NCBI RefSeq assembly: GCF_000003815.2
Contig: NC_049983.1
Coordinates: 24,201,062 to 24,265,061, forward strand
Direction of reading: 5' to 3'
DNA length: 64,000 bases
Origin: Branchiostoma floridae
Taxonomy: Eukaryota > Chordata > Leptocardii > Amphioxiformes > Branchiostomatidae
Shown: positions 27,001 through 35,102 of the stretch, piece by piece
Layout of the letters: each line of letters starts with the position of its first letter
How positions within the stretch are numbered: the first letter of the stretch is position 1
Made by a program: the position numbers and the translations under genes
Notes under the pieces: model-generated
Database searches by the model: none
Told to the model about the DNA's origin: nothing
The model's input: only the letters and a program-made list of their open reading frames with translations

Positions 27001-29063
27001 CGCAAATGACGGCATATACAGCTGTAAATACATTTGATGATTTAGCTGCTGCAACTTGTATCATTATAATAGAGTAAGTCACTTTTTGGGGGGGTATGGA
27101 GTAAAATGTTGAGCAATGAGAATTTGAGAATGGTTGATGAAGATCCCTGAAAGGGGGGAGGGGGGGATTGTAACAGGCTGTGTCGAGTTAAACTTTATAT
27201 TCGTCATATTATGATCCAAAATGAGCTTGACAATGTAACATTACATTGTAGCTATTCTTCCTGTAGGTACTACTAACTGGTAATACAATTATACGAGTGC
27301 TGCGCAATATAGAAATACCTTGCTTGTATTATAACAAATCTTGTACTCTAAGGCCAGCAGTCTCCCCCTAGCTTTACATTGGCACATGCATCTAGCTATC
27401 CCCACATACAATCAACACCCCAACTTCCGGCTATTGGTGACTTGAGGCACTTCTACAACCCACTTCATTGTCCTTCGTGCATGAAAACTTAACAAGCAGG
27501 CATGACTCAGCTTACATGAACTTACAGAATAGGCAGCACACATGCATGGATGTTAACATCATCAGATTATTTATAAATAGACCATAAACCAGAAAGTGAT
27601 TGAATGTATGTGTGTGAATGAATAACATGTCTGCAAGATAAAAATGTCAACACAAAATAATTACAGAGATAAAGGAAAGTGTTATTGTTAAGAATTTCTC
27701 ATGCAAACATGTTTTTGTTAGGACATTTTGGATCAGATAAAGTTTGGTGAAAGTATTTTGCTCAGAGAAAATAATTGTTTCATTTTGCAGAATCAACATT
27801 TTTCTATTGACTCACTGACTACAGTAGCCCTTGATAAGTGAGTTCAAAGATAACAACATATTCTGACAGGCCCCTGACAGTTAGTACCTGACAGTGTCAG
27901 AAATGCCTGCTACAACTGTAGTTGTAAACTGTCGACGTCGCAAGTTCAACCACAACATCTGTTTGAAGCAAACTGATAAGCATTCATTCGAATTACATAC
28001 TGTAGGAAGACATTTTTGAAACCCGATTGCAAATAATTGCTAACTCTATGTCCAACTAACTACTCTCAAGAAATACATATATAGCTTATGGTCACAGCTC
28101 AGTTTTACTTGAAAGTCTTGTCACAAAAATATGCGCAATAAATTTCTTTTTTTGGGGGGAGGGGCAAGCTCAAGGTCAGACTCTCATTTTCAAACATATG
28201 ATCAACAACTTGCATGTCAGATGGACAGCAGTCCCTACAAATGCATATCATTGTTGGTTCAGAATTTCGAAAACTGTACGGAATTCGAACCCCTGACCTG
28301 GTAATCGTGAAAACTCGATGCAATCTCGAGAACTTCCAAGCTATTCTCAAACTATTTTCAACTTGTCTGCTTACACAATTAGTACAGCTTTTTCAGTTCT
28401 TGAAGCTCTGAGCCTGGCTCTATTCAACTGTAGACACATGTATCAGTACTAGTAATAGGATGCTAAAAGTACCAAACATATTGTTGTGCATATGATTATG
28501 TGCAACAATAATGACCACTGCTCCGCCCCTTTGCGTACATAACCTGGACGAAAAAACAACAGGTGCTATAAACAACAGGTGATCCCTTTGTCGTACCGCC
28601 AGCGTCAACTCACCTGTACACACACCTGACGCAGCGCGCGTCGCTCGCAGGTGAGGCCCTCAGATCAGCCGACTAGCAGACGACAAAACGTTACCTTGCT
28701 GTTTAAACTTATGAATTTCATTCAGACTTTTCTCGTTTTGTCACAGGAGCACTTTGGAATCCACCAGAACCCGTTAATAATTGACGGACGAACCACCTTA
28801 GGGGGCAAAGTTTATGATGAAGGCGTGTAAATTTCGGGGGCAAAGACCTTCTGCAAATGTTGACCAAGGGCTCTGATAAACGGAAGAGATGACCACCTGA
28901 CGAGCTTGGAGGGATATTCAAATCGGGGCAACCGCTGACAGCTGTCAAACAAATCGCACAACGTCGTTTGGAAGATAAGGAAAGTCTACATACAACAGAT
29001 AGAAGAGACGAGAGTGAAAATGAAAAAGGGGAGGGGGGCGGTTTGACGCTTACCTGAATTCAT
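4429..29063 (-). CDS. FGD6: FGD6-like RhoGEF (DH-PH-FYVE-PH), complete gene, 21 coding exons
   Basis: Exons (minus strand, 5' to 3'): 29054-29063, 21125-24819, 20163-20327, 16913-16977, 16770-16800, 15609-15760, 14769-14925, 14242-14329, 14054-14104, 13855-13913, 13574-13645, 13112-13180, 11172-11332, 10182-10290, 9556-9696, 8877-8976, 7317-7489, 6333-6518, 5639-5736, 4429-4465, with an optional exon at 19310-19600. All junctions are GT-AG, all phases match, and the sum without the optional exon is 5619 nt, encoding 1872 residues. Order: disordered Pro/Ser-rich N-terminus (1-1290), DH (about 1298-1491), PH1 (about 1519-1620), FYVE (about 1645-1705), PH2 (about 1776-1872). FGD proteins activate Cdc42 and bind phosphoinositides at membranes. 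PH motifs such as [14 protein letters not shown] and SEDVAALES favour FGD6 over FGD5. Human FGD6 is about 1430 residues, so the N-terminus here is unusually long. Expression, isoforms and 5' UTR are not visible. Confidence 0.93.
4861..5035. mobile_element. MITE, family A, copy 2 (in the last FGD6-like intron)
   Basis: It has the same ends as the element at 2045-2241: TACTTTCCAAGCAGAGG on the left and CCTCTGCTTGGAGAGTA on the right. The inner parts CTTCAAGAAAAATGACAAAA and AGAAAGCCC are shared. The inverted repeats are longer and better kept here (AGGTTAGGCTCCGGCTG against CAGCCGGAGCCTAACCT), so this copy looks younger. Confidence 0.8.
6118..6312. repeat. Inverted-repeat sequence in FGD6-like intron
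   Basis: GCGGTGGTTTTAGATTTGCGG is answered by ACATAAAACCACCGCAAAT about 40 bp later, and TTCGCG by CGCGAA. An outer GTTCACGGTAGTTTTAAG block repeats the theme. It looks like a decayed palindromic mobile element; the boundaries are approximate. Confidence 0.45.
6550..6935. repeat. Decayed tandem copies of the PH2 exon acceptor side
   Basis: Bases 6550-6690 repeat the 5' part of the PH2 exon together with its splice acceptor, offset 166 bp from the real one (boundary 6684 against 6518). The copy has lost at least one base (GTCTTCAGTACAAACC against ATCCTTCAGCACGAACC), so it is frameshifted and cannot serve as a clean duplicate exon. Two weaker copies of the CTCATGTCTGAGTT core follow near 6725-6800 and 6890-6935. 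The real exon keeps an intact frame and donor. Confidence 0.75.
7317..7489 (-). CDS. FGD6: FGD6-like: basic linker exon between FYVE and PH2
   Basis: It codes for about 58 residues joining FYVE to PH2. The first half is acidic and polar ([15 protein letters not shown]). The second half is strongly basic ([14 protein letters not shown]) and ends SIPSVLKE before a GTGGGT donor. The IP-x-x-LKE ending just before PH2 matches my recollection of human FGD6 (IPAALKE), which helps the orthology call. The basic run may aid membrane or phosphoinositide contact; this is inference. Confidence 0.85.
7564..7932. mobile_element. Inverted-repeat transposon (about 370 bp), non-coding
   Basis: The left end CTAAGGCCACAACAATTTAA and right end (reverse complement) CTTAGGCCACACCAATTTAA match. 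The match runs on through TTTCTTGGTTCACGGAT, giving terminal inverted repeats of about 40 bp with few mismatches. The interior is AT-rich without a transposase frame. It lies in an FGD6-like intron and is probably a MITE. Confidence 0.8.
8284..8764. repeat. 30-bp minisatellite, about 16 copies
   Basis: The unit TTCATCAGGTAACTATTTCTGCAGTATGGG is tandemly repeated, with CTGCAG (a PstI site) in every unit. The first nine units are almost exactly 30 bp. Later units are 26 bp (TAACTTTCTGCAG) or carry an insertion (CTGCAGACGTATGGG), so homogenisation has been local. Because 30 is a multiple of three, both strands are open for up to 121 codons, but these are not genes. Intronic in the FGD6-like gene. 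Confidence 0.92.
8877..9696 (-). CDS. FGD6: FGD6-like: FYVE zinc-finger exons
   Basis: Two exons (9556-9696 and 8877-8976) encode a complete FYVE domain. All three hallmark motifs are visible: WxxD (WIPD, residues 1645-1648), the basic RRHHCRACG motif (about 1666-1674) and RVC (about 1697-1699). Eight possible zinc-binding cysteines fall at about 1654, 1657, 1670, 1673, 1678, 1681, 1699 and 1702. FYVE domains bind PI3P on endosomes, and the intact basic motif predicts that this one can. I chose the upstream of two close AGs (CCCAG at 9697-9698) because the phase then matches the preceding exon. Confidence 0.93.
8995..9039. repeat. AATC tetranucleotide microsatellite
   Basis: About eleven tandem AATC units lie just upstream (in gene sense) of the second FYVE exon. 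Confidence 0.9.
9753..9868. repeat. Partial duplicate of the FYVE exon, acceptor side
   Basis: This segment repeats the first ~110 bp of the FYVE exon (WIPD and the first CxxC region) with its acceptor neighbourhood, about 170 bp upstream of the real one in gene sense. An added base (CACCCTAGGAGTC against GACTCTGGAGTC) shifts the frame, and the copy stops before the RRHHCR motif, so it is a non-functional remnant. Confidence 0.8.
10182..13180 (-). CDS. FGD6: FGD6-like: PH1 domain exons
   Basis: Exons 13112-13180, 11172-11332 and 10182-10290 encode residues about 1516-1628. Recognisable pieces are [13 protein letters not shown], the MQPRMFFL strand, [18 protein letters not shown], a [10 protein letters not shown] strand, and the closing helix [13 protein letters not shown] with its invariant Trp. 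The joins RMFFL-MSDALL and [12 protein letters not shown] match the human FGD6 PH1 as I remember it. All phases agree (0, 0, 2, 0). Two of these three exons have tandem arrays of their own 5' ends in the preceding intron (see repeats). Confidence 0.92.
10343..10710. repeat. Tandem copies of the third PH1 exon's acceptor end (about 84-bp unit)
   Basis: Five copies of a block containing CCAATCATCTCTCTCC and AGAGCTGTGACCAATGAGA follow the real exon start at 10290, beginning near 10348, 10438, 10523, 10602 and 10687 (steps of 79-90 bp). Each holds the first ~25 bp of the exon, the acceptor CACAG on the minus strand and about 55 bp of intron. The last copy is cut short. Confidence 0.88.
10985..11081. 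mobile_element. Possible retroelement 3' tail with GAATCT repeats
   Basis: The sequence AGTCATCCAGGAATAAAGCTGAATC leads into about six tandem GAATCT/GAATCA units. Short tandem tails after an AATAAA-like signal are typical ends of CR1/L2-type LINEs or derived SINEs. No coding remnant is seen. Confidence 0.35.
11368..12725. repeat. Array of about ten copies of the second PH1 exon's acceptor end
   Basis: The real exon starts at 11332. Upstream in gene sense, about ten copies of a 100-150 bp block follow. Each carries the exon's first ~65 bp (AACTTG...GTACATGCCTCC...GCTCATC on the + strand), the acceptor ATCTGTGGTGACATA, and intron sequence GTATTGCTGTTAAAAACCTGAGG. A 308-bp higher-order unit is visible: the block at about 12089-12271 recurs at 12397-12579. 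Copies lack the second half of the exon and its donor. Several keep an acceptor that looks as good as the real one. Confidence 0.92.
13574..16977 (-). CDS. FGD6: FGD6-like: DH (RhoGEF) domain exons
   Basis: Eight exons (16913-16977, 16770-16800, 15609-15760, 14769-14925, 14242-14329, 14054-14104, 13855-13913, 13574-13645) encode residues about 1291-1515. The conserved regions of Dbl-homology domains are all present: [19 protein letters not shown] at the start, [18 protein letters not shown] in the middle, [20 protein letters not shown] followed by [15 protein letters not shown], and the final helix around [19 protein letters not shown]. This domain catalyses GDP release from a Rho GTPase, Cdc42 in characterised FGD proteins. 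One 31-bp exon ([10 protein letters not shown]) is very small. No catalytic-face residue is obviously lost. Confidence 0.95.
15408..15575. mobile_element. MITE, family B, copy 1
   Basis: The left end TAATCTCCGCAGCAGAACCTACGGTAG... pairs with the right end CACCGTAGGATCTGCTTTGGGATTA. The interior shares TATACTCCTTGGCCAGCTTTGATAC with the copy at 41474-41602. No coding sequence. Confidence 0.72.
16350..16402. repeat. 25-bp direct duplication
   Basis: GTTTCAGCACCAAGGACAGG plus ACAT occurs twice in a row. The surrounding intron (about 16440-16760) carries several CTTGCCCGAT / ATCGGGCAAGT motifs in both orientations, suggesting a decayed inverted-repeat element. Confidence 0.55.
16978..19294. other. 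FGD6-like intron, AT-rich, no supported feature
   Basis: No exon with coding character or repeat of note was found on either strand. A tRNA B-box-like motif (minus strand GTTCGAATTCC-type, about 18928-18945) hints at an old SINE but is not enough to call one. Confidence 0.5.
19295..19600 (-). CDS. FGD6-like: probable optional or alternative terminal exon
   Basis: An acceptor (TTTCTATCAG) at 19601-19602 opens a frame in phase with the preceding exon. It encodes a Pro-rich stretch ([17 protein letters not shown]), a Ser/Arg-rich part, then a highly charged helix ([20 protein letters not shown]) and [12 protein letters not shown] before TAA at 19295-19297. Two uses are possible. It could splice at GTGATG (donor 19309) in phase to the DH exon, adding 97 residues. 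Or it could end the protein, giving a DH-less isoform of about 1390 residues. The coding character is strong: high GC, no stops, SH3-ligand motifs. It could also belong to another transcript. Confidence 0.6.
   Translation of the reverse strand: MKQVQSSHSPVPMASACPSGKVTPSRPSRPAPPPPPLSARRSRTLSPHGRGGVEGGRERSLTLPSSGRDLEERQEALMRRREKSRLKAEKKDWIEKWVMKL
20163..20327 (-). CDS. FGD6: FGD6-like: acidic Ser/Glu exon
   Basis: This 55-codon, phase-0 exon follows residue 1235. It is dominated by Ser and Glu ([21 protein letters not shown]) and ends KADI at a GTAAGG donor. It is a disordered acidic segment immediately before the DH domain, with many casein-kinase-type sites (S-x-x-E). In FGD and other Dbl proteins the region before DH is often regulatory, so autoinhibition is possible but not shown. 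Confidence 0.85.
20405..20480. repeat. Partial duplicate of the acidic exon's acceptor end
   Basis: ACCTGGCTGTTACAACTGGCCTCACT...CACCTGACAATCTCGCCT repeats the first ~50 bp of exon 20163-20327 (ACCTGGCTGTTGGAACTGGCCTCGCT...). The adjacent intron motif with CAAACACAGACCAATA is repeated too. The offset is about 120 bp. Confidence 0.75.
20575..20665. mobile_element. Short inverted-repeat element
   Basis: CATGGCCAGTTCCTAATAACCAC at the left is answered by GTGGTTATAGGAAGCGGCCATG at the right (20644-20665). This gives a 91-bp palindromic segment, probably a small fold-back element. Confidence 0.65.
21125..24819 (-). CDS. FGD6: FGD6-like: giant disordered N-terminal exon (1232 codons)
   Basis: A single exon encodes residues 4-1235. 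It is low-complexity and very rich in Pro, Ser, Lys, Glu and Thr. It holds many SH3-type ligands ([36 protein letters not shown]) and RxRSxx[10 protein letters not shown] 14-3-3-like sites. From about residue 978 to 1150 there is a dense cluster of tyrosine motifs: YVDM, YMDM, YQN, YMN, YKN, YEEM, YSMP, YAEP and YANP. The exon starts at 24819 because acceptor TTACAG fits phase 1 after MNS-G from 29054-29063. A copy of PSKERS repeats three times near residues 760-810. Vertebrate FGD5 and FGD6 also have long N-termini encoded largely by one big exon. Confidence 0.93.
24820..29053. other. First FGD6-like intron, 4.2 kb
   Basis: No convincing exon on either strand. Contents seen: an ACAGT short tandem repeat at about 24907-24933, poly-G runs near 27090 and 27160, a possible tRNA-derived SINE fragment near 28255-28300 (minus-strand B box GGTTCGAATTCC), and a GC-richer stretch with CGCAGCGCGCGTCGC near 28630-28650 close to the promoter side. 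An internal alternative first exon cannot be excluded. Confidence 0.55.
29054..29063 (-). CDS. FGD6: FGD6-like: start codon exon
   Basis: ATG AAT TCA G followed by GTAAGC. Joined to the 24819 acceptor it reads [11 protein letters not shown]. There is no good alternative ATG in the large exon before residue 100. The AAG before the ATG gives a purine at -3. The 5' UTR extends into 29064 onward to an unknown start. Confidence 0.8.
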
Positions 29064-30885
29064 CTTGGAAACTTTGCAGTTTTTCCTCCCTCACTCTCCC
29101 CAAAGGTATTTCTGAAAACCTGTAGAGTCTAGAAAGCAGCTTATGTGGTCCTGACAGCTTGTAGAGGAAGCTGCCATTGCTTGTACGAGCGGCAGTTGTC
29201 CGAATCGAGCGCCCAGAGACGCCGTCCGGCCCGGGATATCGCCATTTCCTATCGTCTGATTTGTCCCGTTCGCGTTTCCCTCATGACGTCACCCCTCTCG
29301 GTCCCAGGACACTCAGGCCGGAAACGGTGCTCGTGACCTCTTCGACTTGCCGCTCAATAAAATAACTTTCGACCAACTAAAATAGCATATCCTGCATTAG
29401 AAAATAGAAAATAGCCAGCTATCAAAGATTGATACACAGCTTGTGAGAGATAACGTTATGTGTGGCAGCAAAATAACACAGACTGAGAATCTCTTTTCCG
29501 AACATCTGCTCGGAGAGTAACTCGTGACCTTTTCACCCTTTTCCCGTTTGGGACAGGACAGGAAGTAAGATGCGCTTTAATGTTCTAACAATAGAATGTC
29601 TTTAGGCAGTTTCAACTCGACTAAAATGAGCAGGCGTGTAAAACACAAACGTTCATTTTGCGTAACACTTTATTCAAACAGAAGTTTTTCAGACATTGGA
29701 ACTTGTTCATGATCAGATCAGAAAAGCTAATTGAGTTGAACAAAGTTTTGCTTGGCATGTTGTCGCCATGACTTGTATAAGTTTAAAATTCCTCTTCTCT
29801 GAGTCTGACACGCATAAATAGATTGGGCTCATTGAGATTAGGTACACAATACTGAGTGAGCTGGGAGTTCCTCTTTTTTTCTTTATTCATAATTACAAGT
29901 AACGTTAAGTAGACTGGTGCGGATATAAAGAATTACAAGGAGGTTCCGCTTTTCGCCTTGTTAAATGGGCTACTAAGAAACCATGGCATGAGGTCAGCAA
30001 CTTTAAACTGCATCACATGATCCCCTGACTTTGTTAGTTGTTAGTCTCGAAGCAGACGTGTCAGCTGGATGAAGAAAAAAAGATAAGACTTTGGGACAAA
30101 TAAGTTGTCACAGGATTTCCATCAGTCTTTTGCAGCCCTGCAATCCGCCGGCCGGTCAGCTCACTCCTACTAGGCTTTTATTCCTAATTTGGCCAAGGTC
30201 CCCTATTACTATGCAGCCAAGCGGGAATCTAGTAGAGACTTTGTACGGGAAAGACCACCTCGAAGTTTAGACTGTGGCGAACGGAGGTGAGGTACAGTAT
30301 AGCACTTCGTCGTTGGGGGGCGCTATTTGTCGGCAGATCTGATCGACCCGGTCATAGACATCATTGCGTGATTCTTTTGAAGTGAAAGTGAAAGTCATCC
30401 CGTGTTTCATTGCTATGTAACATCAAAAATGTACTTTGACAAATACTGAGGAAAGACTACGATGGCATGTAGGATGAAGACACGTACATTTTGTTGTACA
30501 ATGATTCTACAATGGATGAACAAGAGGTCAAATGAGGTTTGATTTCAGGCCAAGTCCGTAAACAGCACCATCGATTTGTCATTGATACGTTCTCTTGTTT
30601 GCAGGTTGTATTTCACAGTCATATCACACATTGAACATTTAATACTTGTTCTGTAGACACAGTAAACACAATTAACGAACACGCGAAAGAGCGGTAACAT
30701 GCCAGACTGTTCCGCATTCTATTTAAATTCGCAGTGAGTCACCATCACGAGAGCATACATGCGTGGGGGTTCCCGAAGGTTTCGGTCATGTAAACTTGCA
30801 TCAACTGCAGTTTCTTCTTCTAGTAGTGCTACGTTTCTTCGTACAGTTTTTGTAGGAAGGAACTTTATTCTCGTGTCGTTACGCC
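29064..30885. other. Divergent intergenic region between the two large genes
   Basis: This 1.8-kb stretch separates the start codons of the minus-strand FGD6-like gene and the plus-strand membrane-protein gene, so it should contain both promoters or a shared one. CpG-bearing GC-rich patches lie at about 29170-29350 and 30270-30360. No confident TATA box, RNA gene or repeat was found. Confidence 0.5.
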
Positions 30886-32040
30886 ATGAAGGGCTACCTT
30901 TGGGTGCTTTTCGTGTCCCTTGGTGTTGGTTATTCTGGTGGTAAGACAAACTTCACTCAATTCTTGTGAGCCAAACTCCAAATAGATGTGTAGCGTGGGC
31001 TATGTCTCATCTTGCAGGTCTTTACTTAAGGGAATGGTTGTCTTTGTTGACAATAACAATAGCAATTCTCTCGCACTAGTTCCTTTGCCAGGAATGTTAT
31101 TTCGGTAGCGTTTGTATGTGTGTATATACACGTGTGTATGTAAACGTTACATGTATATATGTATGTATGTTTGTGTATGTGTACATGTATGTATGTTTGT
31201 GAATGGACAAGAATAACTCGAGAAGCCCCTGATGGATTGTAATGATATTTGGTACAGGGGTAGTTCATGATGAGACCTTGACACGGTTATATTTTGAGCC
31301 CCCTAGCGGCTTGGTACAGTACTGTAGTGGATCTTCCGGTTTTGTTACCTCGAGTTCTGGATATGCTATTGTCGTGTTTTTGCGGCGTACATGTACATAT
31401 GTAGTATAGGTAAGTAATTATATGTGGTGTAGGTTTGTGCCCCTAGCGGCTTTTTAAACTGCAGGAGCCAAGTTTATTTTCTGACTTTGAAAGAGAATAA
31501 GTCAAGTAGTAAATGACGGTTGGTCAAGATTATTAAGAGGAGCGATGAATGTTACTCAAAACGTCCGGTGGTAGATCTCCGTTTTGTATCCGGTTGTAGA
31601 GATTGAATTGTTTTTTTATATCGCTCTGTCTTGTCTTATATTTAGGAACACCACACACCACGGAAAGCTCGCTTGTGTCCAAGCTAGTCACCGACGTTGT
31701 GCCCACCCGACAGCAAACGGTAGGCCACGGTCTCAACCTGACCTCAGAGTCCGCCCGCCTGCCGACACCGTCCTCTGCGGAGACCCCTACGTCGGAAAGA
31801 CCGGTCTCAACGACCGTCAAACTTCCGCTTCAAACCACAAAGTCGAAACCAGCCAGAACCAACGTCGCGACTAACCCCGGCAGCGGGCTCGGGGTAGAGA
31901 GGCACCACCGACCGCTGACTCTGTTCGGTCAGCTCGGTGCACCCCTAGGGGCGGCCCCGCAGGCCAGGGATCCGTCCTGCCCGCCTGTTAACGGGAGCGA
32001 GCCGCCGCAGCTGGTGACTTCGGACGGTTTCTACAAGAAG
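30886..32040 (+). CDS. Membrane protein gene: signal peptide and Thr/Pro stalk exons (1-2)
   Basis: Exon 1 (30886-30940) gives [18 protein letters not shown], a typical signal peptide. The ATG has a good context (ACGCC before it) and a GTAAGA donor follows. Exon 2 (31646-32040) continues in phase with [10 protein letters not shown] and about 130 residues rich in Thr, Pro, Ser and Arg without predicted structure, likely O-glycosylated, ending DGFYKK at GTGGGG. A downstream in-frame extension past 32040 is open for 80 more codons but loses coding character and is intronic. Confidence 0.82.
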
Positions 32041-34948
32041 GTGGGGAAAGATTCTGTGATCAGTGGTGCAAATAACCTTTGTTTATCTCGCGTTCACTAT
32101 ATATATTTTGTCATCAGGCGTTCGGCTTCAGTTTCGCTTTTACATTTGTCTTCATGCCCTAACATACCACATTTCTCGTCTACCCGTCACTCGAAAAGGT
32201 TGACGGCATTTGGCGAAGGTATGTGGTTGTTTCTAGCTCTTAATAAGTATATAAAAGTTGAACTTGTGGGTAATATCAATATACAATGAAATGAGATGTA
32301 GTCTTCATACATCTGTAAAAGATGCAAGTATTATAATGATGTTCTTTCCGTTGGCCATAATATTGCCGTATACGTTACCGATGCCTGATATGTTTACAAC
32401 TGGGGCCATGTTTTAACATTGAATACATTGATCAAGAACACAGCGATTAGCACTCGGGTTTCTTGCAAAGCCATTGATAATGATCATCTTTATTTGCATG
32501 TTCTTGCCCACACGGGCTAAATAAAGCAGTTATACTAAATATTACATCAAAGACTGGAGGTAAAATACGAGTGATCAAATGGAGAAGCAGAACAGCCAAA
32601 ATATCTATCGTTTACCATCTACACGAAGTTTTATTAACTATTATGTTGTCATTATATACGCAGAATACATATTTTGCTGAGGAAAGAATAACGCATGTTC
32701 CTGCAAAACGCACACACTCACTGATTTCGAAATATACTTCATTTTCTATGGTTTGAGATGCAAAGTCTACAAAGTTCAGTATCTTTCAACTTTAATTTGT
32801 AGGGAGTGATCACTAATTACATTCGCCAAGAAGGTTATGTTTTCAGTTGAGTGGATGTGGTGTATGTTATCAACATAGACATGGCTCAGCAATGACTAAA
32901 ATGATGTATATTCATGTATACTGTTCTCTTTAGTAGGTATATGTATGCTTTCTATACGTTCTTAGTTTGCTTGCTTGATATTTGTACCATTTAAGCTAAG
33001 TTCTGAATAAAATGTTTGAACAAACATGTCTTTTAGTCTCCGTTTCAGTGATGGTAAATCATGGTCGAGGTTTAACAACAGGTAAACATAACCTGACAAG
33101 GGTTACGGACAAGTGTTAGATAACAGAGACATGGGAGAAATGCAATTTGTCTTCTTATCACAAAAAGTCATGTTGTTTTCGGCACCAACGGCCTGACAAA
33201 CAGGCCGAACGCAAACGCGTTGCATCTGCTTCAAGTCCTGCTAACCTTTGCCATGTCTCCCGAACGTTCCCTCATTTCGGATCATCTTACAATTGCAAGT
33301 GTGAACGTCTGAAATATTAGTTTGTTTCTTTGCTCATATTCCCATTGTTCCATTCATCATCGTCGTCATATTCATGGTCGTTTCATTCCTGAAGAATCGC
33401 GGACACACCACATCGTCCAACACATGGGCAAAGACGACACCGTAGAGGATCCAAAGAAGGACGACATAGACGATTCCTAGCCCCAGGAGTGATTTAAACA
33501 ACGTGCTGCAGCCGTCTCTCGAGTAGACGTTATACGCGGCCAAGACGACCTGTCCAAGTGCCACTACGGGGCGGGCAACGATGGCGAACCATAGAGCCAC
33601 TGGGTGTTCTATCTTGAGTCCCACTGCCTTGACGTAGCCGTTGACGTGGTCTATGTAGGAGGCAGCGAAAGGAATGAGTTCACCTGGGATCAAGGTGTTC
33701 AGGAAGATGTAGGCCAAGACGTGACTGTCCTGAAAGGCTCCCTCTTTGTAGTCCGTCATCCCGTCACAGCCGTCCCCACAACAGCAGGTGTGCAGAAAGG
33801 TGGAAGCACGACAGATAGGGTGGGCATGGAAGAATCCTTTATATCCACATAGGCGGCTTATTGTGGCGACGAAGAACAAGGCAGAAAGGGCGATCCCGGT
33901 GAAATAGATCCCGCTGGTGAACTTGCACCTTATGATGTCGTCGACGTCGGCAAGCATGGCTAGATTGAGAGCCAACCCAGCGATGCCCATGATCTCAAAC
34001 ACCAGCGCCCACGCGTTCTGACATTTTGGTGTAAAACAACAGGGGCAACGGGCTTTGAACCAGGCCACCACAGGTTGACAGCAAGCGCACCTTCCACCTC
34101 CGTCGCTTCCGGGGACCTGGATGTCCATCCTGGCCACTCGAGCCGACACAGAGGGTACTGTGCTCGACATGCTGGATATATAGCAATCACAGACGACAAG
34201 ACTCAGACAAACGTTGGCGGAGTATTATAAACGGAACTGTGTGATTGTTTCTTTCACTTTCGTACACCGTGCCGACAGGTGAAGTACCATATAAAGGGAG
34301 GGGGGGGGTATGTTTTATGAAAGCTAAAAAAGGAATCTGCTTGCATATTTATATTGATCGATTCTTCAGGTAGGTCTTTGCTGTCAATTCTTAACTCTTA
34401 TCACCAAATTAATCTATGGGAAGACGAAAAGATCTTGAGTTTACATTGGTTCACCCCGCGTCGTTGCAATGGTACAGTCGAGGATAGTATTTCCGGTCTG
34501 AGAAAAGCACGCTATCGGTTGACGCCAAGGTCGTACGAAGTTCACATGGCGGACAGGGCTTGTGTAGCTGAAGCAAAGCAGATGCACAGGAGAGTGGAAA
34601 CTTGCCGTCCCGTGGGCATGTTTAAGGTTCTATGTGCACTCAGTGCCGCTAATAAGACAAAATAAAACACGTCTATCCACCACTTAAAAATCTGATGACC
34701 ATAGCATGCCCAGAACAAGTGAAGTCAAAGTTTGCACAACGATTGCACCAGGGACAATTTATGGCAAATAACCTTAAACCCACGGGACGCCATGTTTCCG
34801 CTTCCCAGTGCATCTGCTTTACTTCAATACCTAAAGCAGAGTCCGCCATGACACGGAAACGTCCTTGACTTCAACCCATAGCGGAAATGCTATCCTCGAC
34901 AGTAACGATCATGTTTACCTTCGTCAAGAAGTAAATGTTTATCTTTAT

Positions 34949-34988
<40 letters not shown>

Positions 34989-35047
34989 ATGTGTTTGTGT
35001 GTGCATGTGTGTGTGTGTCTGTGTGTGTGTGTGTGTCACTGTGTGTC

Positions 35048-35102
<55 letters not shown>

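Noticed and set aside
28240-28300. tRNA gene suggested by a perfect B box on the minus strand
   Set aside because: No acceptor stem, anticodon arm or A box at the right distance; at most an old SINE fragment.
32041-32289. In-frame extension of exon 2 of the membrane-protein gene
   Set aside because: Coding character drops after 32040, where AAG-GTGGGG is a donor in the correct phase for exon 3.
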